The notes under the pieces were generated by a model. It saw nothing but the letters and a program-made list of their open reading frames with translations, was not told the DNA's origin and searched no databases. A DNA stretch of 50,314 nt from an uncultured Clostridia bacterium (lineage in GTDB: Bacteria > Bacillota > Clostridia > Oscillospirales > Ruminococcaceae), in contig CANQXX010000010.1 in assembly GCA_947627905.1 (NCBI GenBank), positions 1 to 50,314 of the forward strand, in the 5' to 3' direction. This document shows, piece by piece, positions 43,682-50,314 of this stretch; the first letter of the stretch is position 1; every line of letters begins with the position of its first letter. Position numbers and translations under genes: made by a program.

Positions 43682-45328
43682 TTGAAAAAAGCATTAAAAC
43701 GGATCATCTGCACAGCTTCTGCGGTGGGCATGGTTTTTGCTGCAAGCGTGCCTGTCAGCGCTGATACAACGGCAGAGGTGACTACTTCTATAAAACAGGA
43801 TATCACGGATATAAGAGGACAGTACCCCCATTGGGACGGCATAACGAGCATTACCCAGTTCAGATATTACGACGGCACGTTCTGTCTTGCCGTGGACGGC
43901 GAAAACAGCATAACCGTAATGAAGATATCTCCCGACGGACAGATACAGCCGGGCGTTATCAGCCTTGCCAAAGCCGCTCCGGAATACGGCACGGTCATAA
44001 GCGACAGCTCGGGAAATTTCTATGCTGTGACCGGAAAGACGAACGATATAAACGGCAGCAGAAAACAGGATACGATATTTATTTCAAAATATAACAAGAA
44101 CGGTCAGCTCATAGCAACTGCCGGCGACGACGGAAGCTCAAGCCTGCAATATTACCACGATGACGGACATAATACCCGTCTGCCTTTTGATTCGGGCGTT
44201 TCCGCGGCAATAAGCGGGAATATCCTCGCCGTGAATTACGGACGTTTTATGTATAACGGACATCAGGCAAATTCCATATGGGCAATAAACATAAATACCA
44301 TGAACAATATCAGGGACGTTAAATGGATCAGCACCCACTCCTTTGCGCACAGAGCTATAGCCGTTGACGGCGGATTTGTTTTTGTCAGCGAGGGTGACTG
44401 CTATGAAAGAGCATTTTCGATATATGCGATAAAAACAGGCTCGTACAGCGTGCAAAGCTATAATTACGGCGATCCCTTCCACTTCTGGGTAAGAAAGAAC
44501 GCTCTTAAAGACAAGGCTTACGGCGTTCTCAACAACAACTATGCACATCTTGCAGGCATAGTTGACCTCAAGAGCGAAGAGGGCAGGACAAGAGTAGCTT
44601 TGGTGGGAACTTCCGCACCCTCTATCAGCGAAAAGGCTGCAAGCGAAAAGGAAAAGCTGTTTATCCAGATATTCGATCCTTTCAACGACATGAAACTCAG
44701 CACAACTTATGTAACGGAAGGCTCCCGTTCCGGCTACAGCGGAGGAAACGGAGATCAGTATGTTACCGACAGGGGCGTAAAATGGCTCGACGGCTACATG
44801 GACGTTGCGGACGACGCTACGATAGAAAATCCTCAGGTGGTAATGACCGACAGCGGCAAGCTGGTGATACTCTACGAAAAGGGAAACAGGTATCCGTGGA
44901 CCGTAGGCTGGCACTACAAGAGATATGACGGACTTTTCTATATGGTGCTTGACACTTCCGGAAACGTTATCCAGAGAGAAACTCTGTTCTCAAAGACGGC
45001 TCGTCTTAATCCGTGCGAAATGCCGGTGTATACGAACGGTTCCATTTATTGGGCAGGAAATGCTCTGGGCAATAAGGAAAATGTTTACATAAATATCCTT
45101 ACGCTTGACGAAAATGAAGAAGCTCCCGTATCCCTCGGCGATGTAAACAGCGACGGAACGGTAAACTTCTATGATGCGTCGCTGGTGCTTGCTTATTCCG
45201 AAGGAAACGCAGACGTTGCAATGAACAAAAAGAACGCCGACGTGAACGGCGACGGTTCTGTAGACCGCAAGGACGCGGAGCTTATACAGAAATATGCTGC
45301 CGGAAATACAGACGCTTTCAAAAGCTGA
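43682..45328 (+). CDS. Secreted dockerin-containing protein, beta-propeller-like
   Basis: A 548-residue protein translated from TTG 43682 after GGAGGG. Signal peptide MKKALKRIICTASAVGM to about residue 28 (VPVSADT). Residues about 45-480 form repeated strand units (GTVISDSSGNFYAVTGKT, AVDGGFVFVSEGD) that look like a beta-propeller without a recognised catalytic motif. The C-terminus (about 486-545) is a type I dockerin with two Ca-binding loops, GDVNSDGTVNFYDASLVL and ADVNGDGSVDRKDAELIQKY. It should bind a cohesin on a scaffold. Product unrelated to known glycosidases that I can name. A terminator follows. Confidence 0.87.
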   Translation: MKKALKRIICTASAVGMVFAASVPVSADTTAEVTTSIKQDITDIRGQYPHWDGITSITQFRYYDGTFCLAVDGENSITVMKISPDGQIQPGVISLAKAAPEYGTVISDSSGNFYAVTGKTNDINGSRKQDTIFISKYNKNGQLIATAGDDGSSSLQYYHDDGHNTRLPFDSGVSAAISGNILAVNYGRFMYNGHQANSIWAININTMNNIRDVKWISTHSFAHRAIAVDGGFVFVSEGDCYERAFSIYAIKTGSYSVQSYNYGDPFHFWVRKNALKDKAYGVLNNNYAHLAGIVDLKSEEGRTRVALVGTSAPSISEKAASEKEKLFIQIFDPFNDMKLSTTYVTEGSRSGYSGGNGDQYVTDRGVKWLDGYMDVADDATIENPQVVMTDSGKLVILYEKGNRYPWTVGWHYKRYDGLFYMVLDTSGNVIQRETLFSKTARLNPCEMPVYTNGSIYWAGNALGNKENVYINILTLDENEEAPVSLGDVNSDGTVNFYDASLVLAYSEGNADVAMNKKNADVNGDGSVDRKDAELIQKYAAGNTDAFKS

Positions 45329-45371
45329 TGTCTGATATAGGCGGTATTTAGAAGATCCAGACGATTTTATA

Positions 45372-45402
45372 GGAACGCTCTTTTTACAGGGCGTTCCTTT
45401 GT
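45372..45402 (+). terminator. Terminator of the dockerin gene
   Basis: GGAACGCTC (45372-45380) pairs with GGGCGTTCC (45389-45397) with one G-U pair, then TTTGTTTT. Confidence 0.85.
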
Positions 45403-45554
45403 TTTATCCTGTCAAGGAATATTTTGCCTTATATATGCGGCAGTTTGACAATATATGTCTTTTAGCTGCCTGACAAAATAAATAATTGTAGTTTTTAAAC
45501 AAAAATCCCGCAGCATTGTTGGCGCTTTTAAAGCGATTTCAACTAAAAAAATTA

Positions 45555-45583
45555 TTGACAACTAATGAAAAATGTGCTATTAT
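45555..45583 (+). promoter_or_regulatory. Promoter of the giant adhesin
   Basis: TTGACA (45555-45560), 17-base spacer, TATTAT (45578-45583). A leader of about 105 bases precedes the gene. The rest of 45403-45690 shows no gene. Confidence 0.8.
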
Positions 45584-45695
45584 TAAATAAATTTAAACGA
45601 TAATCGTGCATGGATCTTAAAAATCAAAAGGGTCTCTGTACAGCTTTGCTTTACACATTTTTAAATTTTACATACAGAAAGGTTGGTAAGATCTT

Positions 45696-48600
45696 ATGAA
45701 AGCTATTAAGGGGAATAATGCTCCGCAGCATATGAAAGCGGACAGAAAAAAACACAGGATACGCTTCAAGCCGATAATATCCTTAATGCTGTCTTTGTTC
45801 ATGGTCCTCGGCATGATGCCTCAGAGCATTATTGCGGACGAAGAAGTACCGGGAAATGTGATCGAAATTTCCGGCGATACAGCTTCTTTCGGCAATACTG
45901 CCTCAGACGGCGATGAACAAAATAACGGCGGTACTCTGTCCGATGAAAGTGAAGGACAGGGCGAGGGAGAGGTCTTGCCTCCGGGCGGCAGCAATTCAGT
46001 GCCGGAGGAAGATTACGGCACTGCAACTATCGCGGAGATAAACGAAAGCTTTGACGATGTTGCGACTTTTGATAAGAACGCCGATTTTTATGTAGATAAT
46101 GAGCTGTCAGATAATATACAGGATAAAACGGCTGACGGACGTATATTGATAGAAAACGGGGAAGACCTTAAACTGAAATATACTTTTGATATTCCTGATG
46201 CAACAAAAATACAGGAAGGCGTACGTTATTATCTTGATCTTCCTGTGGGATTTGAAGACTTGTTCAGCGGAGAAAAGGATTTTCCGATCATTTCTCCGGA
46301 AAATTCTACATTTACATATGGAACACTTTATGTTACATGGGAAAACGGAAAGATCGTTGCATATGCAATATTTAATATGGATGCAATAGCAGCTGCTGTA
46401 CGTGATAAGCCAACGGGTCAAATAAACGACCTTGTAAATGGTGAAGTTAATATTGAATGGCAGCGCAAGCCCGGTCCGGGACATATTGATGAGAATAATA
46501 ACAGATATGAGATGGAACTCCCCGACGGAGATAAAGTTCAGTGGGGTTATGAGGAACTTTATAATGACGAGCGCAAAGGCGCTGAAAGCACTAAAACAGC
46601 TACAGTTATTGGCGATGATGGCGCCGAAGGTGCGGAATATGGTCATCGTACATTCAAGATTAACTGGACATATGAGTATACGATTGCTTCAGGTACAAAT
46701 TTTGGCAAGCTGGTGGTAAGAGATATTATTGATCCTGAGCTGCACAAACTGGTTCCGGGCACGTTGGCAGTAGACGGAAAAACTATTACCTCCTATGAAT
46801 ATAATGAAAAAACAGGTGAGCTGGTTATTACCGGACTTGACGGTACAGCCGGTAAAACTGTTACGATCACATATCAGACGGATTGTACTATAGGCGCTCT
46901 TAAAAAACATACTTGGGATGATAAAAGCGATTGCAGCATAGGCAACAGTGCAATAAAGGTCGATAATACGGCAGAATTGTATGAGAGCAAAGACGATTTT
47001 GATGATTTTGACAAGAGAATATCCGTTGGTCATGCCGCAGTGGACGCCGGCGCAGACCACACATGGCTTGACAAAACAGGTTCGGCAAGCGGTTCTGAGG
47101 TAGAGTGGACAGTTACTATTGATCCGCTGCTTGATATGAATAATGTAACTATTACGGATATGATAGGCAGTGATCAGGAATTTGTTCCCGGTTCATTGAA
47201 GGTTAATGGCACACCTGTTCCGAGCGGCGGCACAAACAAGACAAAAGAGGGCAAGATCATACTTGTTGAAGGCGGCAATTATACAGCAGGAAATAAGGTG
47301 ACCATTACTTATAAGACAAGATCTAAAAACGGAGAACCTATAAAATATGCAACAAATAGTGTTGATGTTGAGTTCAGCTACAAAGACAAGGTTTATAAAA
47401 TGAACCGTTCTACAGGCGTCAACGGCACTGACTTAGTCGGCAAGAAGGGCAATTATTCTGCCGCTGACGGTATCCTGACATGGACGGTCACGGTCAATGC
47501 AGATCTGGATGAGGACATGGTCGAATTTGCAAATAATACCGTTTTAACTGATACGCTTCCTGATGATCTGGAATTTGTTTCCGATGATTGGAAAGATGTT
47601 CTGGACATAGAATATGATCCTTCCGTTCCTGCACCGCATGATCCGACTGTGGAACTGAACAAAGAGACCGGTCATCTGAACGTTACATGGATCGGTCTCG
47701 GAAAAGTAAAAGCTACAGTGACCATAAAAACGAAGTTAAAGGAAAGCGTAGACAGGACAAAAAGTCACAGCTACCAGAATAAAGCAGATCTTGAGTATCA
47801 GATAAAGGATAATGAAAACACGTTTACGGCAGAAAAAACATCCGATCCTGTAAATGTACCTGCTGAAGAAACGAAGAATCTTCTTTCAAAAGGCAATGCA
47901 GGATACAATTACAATGACAATACCGTTGAATGGCAGCTTACCGTAAATGAGGAAAAGGATAAGTTTGACGGTGTTGAAACAGTGACAATTACGGATAAAC
48001 TCCCTGACGGAATGACTTTTGTACCCGGCAGTGTAAAATTAAAATATGGTTTTTGGAACGACGCTCAGGACATACCATTAGACGAGTCGGTAAAGTGGTA
48101 TGATTATGCTAACGGAGTATTGACTTTCAGCTTTAAGCCGAATGAGAAGCTGAATAAACCGAAAAATGAATATGATTTTAATGAAGTTAAATTAAGCGGT
48201 CAATCGTTGTATATTTCATATAAAACTAAAGCCGATCCTGAAAAGATACGCGGTGGTGTACATGAATTTAACAATGTTGCCGAAATGAAGACCGACAGCA
48301 AGACAGTTGCTGAGGCCGAAAGTGACATAACGATCAAAGATGAATTGATTAATAAAACAGGAACTACAATCCTCAAGAACGGTGATGAAAATCTTTACAT
48401 TCGTTATTCGCTGAATATTGATCCGCATAATTATCCGCTTGATACTGATTTCCAAGTTCATGACAATTTTTCCGATGGACTTATATTGGATCTTTCCAGC
48501 GTAAGGCTCTATAAAGCAACAGTAAGCGGAACAGTTTCTAACTATAAGGAATGGGACGGCAGCGTAGGCTTCAGCGGCAGCGTTAATTTCACAAAAGGCG

Positions 48601-50314
48601 AATTGATAAAGCAGTATGAGCGTAGCGAGATAGATTATAACGAGCAAGACAGCAAATTCTCGCTTACGATCCCCAAGGACGCCGGTGCGTGCATACTTGA
48701 ATATGATCTTGACGTTGAAGAAACCAAAGATGAATTTGAGAAAAACGGCGTTGATTCTAAAACATACGAAAATAATGTATCATTCAGTGCAATAGTAGAG
48801 GATGTTGAAAAACAAAAAGGCGAATCAGGGGAAAAAATAGAGGTTAAGAAAAACTCTTATATCATGAGTGGATCGGGCTCTATCGGCGGCGATAAAAGTG
48901 AACTGCGTTTGATAAAAATTGACGCTGAAACCGAAAATTATCTTGACGGCGTTACGTTCAGACTTACTCAGGAGGGCGTAGCAACACCGATAAAAGATAA
49001 TGCATCGACCGGAAGACTGGATGAATCCGGTGTATATCAGCACGGTGAAGTCGTATTTGCAGGACTTGAAAAAGGCGTTACATATTACCTTGAAGAAATA
49101 AAGCCTCTTGACGGTTATACAAGCGATTTTGACATTATTGAAGCTATCGAAGCCGACAATTACATTTACAAAGACGGCAAGGAGGTTGACAGCAGCGGTC
49201 AGGTGGAGATCGTAAAGGACACGACCGGCAAAAAGAAGATCAAGTTTAAAATAAACGGCGCAAAGCAGTCTCTGCGCTTGATCATTACAAACGTTCCCGG
49301 CGGAACAGTCAAAGTCGGCAAGACGGTAAAAAATTCCGATGAGACGGTTGCACTTACTGCCGATCAGAAAAATGCTGAGTATTCATTTACTGCGAATATT
49401 CAAAAAGAAGACGGTACTGCGGATACGGCAGAGTACAGTTATGCCGTATACAAGAAAACCGCTGACGGACAGGAACTTGTCAAGGATAAACTGAAAATTT
49501 CCAATGGCGGAACAATAATACTCAAGCATGATGAATTTGCTGAAATAACAGGTCTGCCATTTGGCGCAAAAGTAGGATTTACAGAAGTCGTAAATTCTGC
49601 GGCGTATGAAACAACGGTAACTGCAAAGACAAATGCGGCTGCAAAGGAAACAGCGATAGACAACGGCGCTTTGCAGGAGATAGTTAAGGGTCAGCACCTT
49701 GATGTTGAGTTTACAAATACCTATCCGGTAGGCGCAGTAAAGATAAGCAAGGCAGCAAATATCGAAACGACTAAAGGCTTTAATTTTGAAATAATTATTA
49801 CTGACGCAAATGGAAATGTATATTATCAAAATTCCAGCACAGAGCCGAAACAACAGGCATCATTTGCTTACAGCATTTATGACAGTAAAACTAATGAATT
49901 AGTAAAAGATGCTGCCGGAAAGACGGAGTATTCAATGTCCAATGGAACGATCACCATACATTCCGGTCAGTACATTATTATCAAGGGTATCCCTGCGGGT
50001 GCAAAAGTTACCGTAACGGAAGTAACGGAAAGCAAAACAGCAGAAGGCGCAACGACAAGTTTAGTTGAGATAGACGGTTATGATTTTGACGGAGCTATCA
50101 TAAATGAAGGTACATTAACGAAAACAGACATAAAGGCATCTTTGACAGTAGGCAAAAACAATCAGGCAACAGCAGCGTTTACTAATAATTACACAAAGAT
50201 CGAAGCGCCCGCACCGAAGACAGGAAGCCTTGTAATAACCAAGACGATCGACGGAACAAATATCACCAGAGAAGAATTTGAGGGAGCACTTAAGTTCACG
50301 GTGGTAGGACCTGA
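45696..50314 (+). CDS. Giant surface adhesin with isopeptide and SpaA-like domains (partial)
   Basis: An open frame of 1539 codons from ATG 45696 runs past the window end; no in-frame stop was found on reading it through. AGAAAGG lies 13 bases upstream, longer than usual. A basic N-terminus (MKADRKKHRIRFK) precedes a signal helix (about 27-47, LMLSLFMVLGMM). Five or so tandem Ig-like modules of isopeptide-pilin type follow, each with a WTVTI/V-x-(D/N) strand, a T-D-x-(L/I)-x-D segment and FVPGSLKV (about 320-360, 469-503, 594-629, 745-779, 900-935). Then a SpaA-like domain (about 1070-1150: LRLIKIDAETENYLDGVTF, YYLEEIKPLDGY) and two related domains with TITKT-like strands (1232-1342, 1386-1499). 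It likely forms a pilus or long adhesin, with a sortase motif beyond the window. Confidence 0.9.
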   Translation, partial: MKAIKGNNAPQHMKADRKKHRIRFKPIISLMLSLFMVLGMMPQSIIADEEVPGNVIEISGDTASFGNTASDGDEQNNGGTLSDESEGQGEGEVLPPGGSNSVPEEDYGTATIAEINESFDDVATFDKNADFYVDNELSDNIQDKTADGRILIENGEDLKLKYTFDIPDATKIQEGVRYYLDLPVGFEDLFSGEKDFPIISPENSTFTYGTLYVTWENGKIVAYAIFNMDAIAAAVRDKPTGQINDLVNGEVNIEWQRKPGPGHIDENNNRYEMELPDGDKVQWGYEELYNDERKGAESTKTATVIGDDGAEGAEYGHRTFKINWTYEYTIASGTNFGKLVVRDIIDPELHKLVPGTLAVDGKTITSYEYNEKTGELVITGLDGTAGKTVTITYQTDCTIGALKKHTWDDKSDCSIGNSAIKVDNTAELYESKDDFDDFDKRISVGHAAVDAGADHTWLDKTGSASGSEVEWTVTIDPLLDMNNVTITDMIGSDQEFVPGSLKVNGTPVPSGGTNKTKEGKIILVEGGNYTAGNKVTITYKTRSKNGEPIKYATNSVDVEFSYKDKVYKMNRSTGVNGTDLVGKKGNYSAADGILTWTVTVNADLDEDMVEFANNTVLTDTLPDDLEFVSDDWKDVLDIEYDPSVPAPHDPTVELNKETGHLNVTWIGLGKVKATVTIKTKLKESVDRTKSHSYQNKADLEYQIKDNENTFTAEKTSDPVNVPAEETKNLLSKGNAGYNYNDNTVEWQLTVNEEKDKFDGVETVTITDKLPDGMTFVPGSVKLKYGFWNDAQDIPLDESVKWYDYANGVLTFSFKPNEKLNKPKNEYDFNEVKLSGQSLYISYKTKADPEKIRGGVHEFNNVAEMKTDSKTVAEAESDITIKDELINKTGTTILKNGDENLYIRYSLNIDPHNYPLDTDFQVHDNFSDGLILDLSSVRLYKATVSGTVSNYKEWDGSVGFSGSVNFTKGELIKQYERSEIDYNEQDSKFSLTIPKDAGACILEYDLDVEETKDEFEKNGVDSKTYENNVSFSAIVEDVEKQKGESGEKIEVKKNSYIMSGSGSIGGDKSELRLIKIDAETENYLDGVTFRLTQEGVATPIKDNASTGRLDESGVYQHGEVVFAGLEKGVTYYLEEIKPLDGYTSDFDIIEAIEADNYIYKDGKEVDSSGQVEIVKDTTGKKKIKFKINGAKQSLRLIITNVPGGTVKVGKTVKNSDETVALTADQKNAEYSFTANIQKEDGTADTAEYSYAVYKKTADGQELVKDKLKISNGGTIILKHDEFAEITGLPFGAKVGFTEVVNSAAYETTVTAKTNAAAKETAIDNGALQEIVKGQHLDVEFTNTYPVGAVKISKAANIETTKGFNFEIIITDANGNVYYQNSSTEPKQQASFAYSIYDSKTNELVKDAAGKTEYSMSNGTITIHSGQYIIIKGIPAGAKVTVTEVTESKTAEGATTSLVEIDGYDFDGAIINEGTLTKTDIKASLTVGKNNQATAAFTNNYTKIEAPAPKTGSLVITKTIDGTNITREEFEGALKFTVVGP

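Noticed and set aside
46107-46646. 179-codon minus-strand frame in the adhesin
   Set aside because: Lies within the continuous adhesin frame and reads as Phe/Ile/Cys-rich, a typical antisense artefact.

Overview
The window looks like chromosomal DNA from an anaerobic, Gram-positive, gut-type Clostridia, most likely a Ruminococcus/Oscillospiraceae relative. The evidence is a T-box leader on pheS, spore genes (spoVAD, spoVAE), a C-terminal dockerin, choline-binding-like wall repeats, NADP-type GdhA, a phenylacetate-CoA ligase, near-consensus sigma-A promoters (TTGACA/TTGAAA-N17-TATAAT) and SD-led genes. I saw no rRNA, tRNA, CRISPR array, transposase or phage genes.

Layout. 1-3.5 kb: a dispersed repeat, a 57-residue orphan protein, and a minus-strand operon (membrane protein, NAD(P)HX repair enzyme, lipoprotein). 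3.6-8.6 kb: a Phe T-box followed by pheS, two paralogous membrane proteins and pheT. 9.0-12.6 kb: response regulator, histidine kinase and HtrA-like protease, a likely envelope-stress unit. 12.7-14.8 kb: a strong promoter, a 45-residue protein that is essentially an LPPTG sorting signal, and two tandem Cys-rich paralogues of unassigned function. 15.0-16.4 kb: a secreted wall-binding protein.

16.4-22.5 kb (minus): a compact six-gene run, manA, MATE transporter, ROK glucokinase, DUF4375-like protein, ilvD and a small membrane protein, probably one transcript. 22.6-28.1 kb (minus): murA with a cyclophilin lipoprotein, superoxide dismutase, a YoeB/DinJ-like toxin-antitoxin pair with a direct-repeat operator, a second repeat copy, and spoVAD-spoVAE without spoVAC.

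28.5-33.6 kb: a four-gene operon (DUF1444-like protein, membrane-anchored leucine-rich-repeat protein, transglutaminase-like membrane protein, short-chain dehydrogenase). 33.8-39.6 kb: gdhA, then cheY-cheC-cheD behind a long structured leader, then phenylacetate-CoA ligase with a GH5 lipoprotein, ending in the third repeat copy. 39.7-50.3 kb: a cell-surface block. A 1181-residue protein with a cohesin-like domain and about twelve CxxC modules is transcribed divergently from a dockerin-bearing secreted protein. After it comes a giant adhesin of pilin/isopeptide type that runs off the window end.

The items most worth following are the LPPTG microprotein with its paired Cys-rich genes, the paralogous membrane pair inside the T-box-controlled pheST operon, the LRR/transglutaminase operon, the cohesin-like/dockerin divergent pair, and the three-copy palindromic repeat family.
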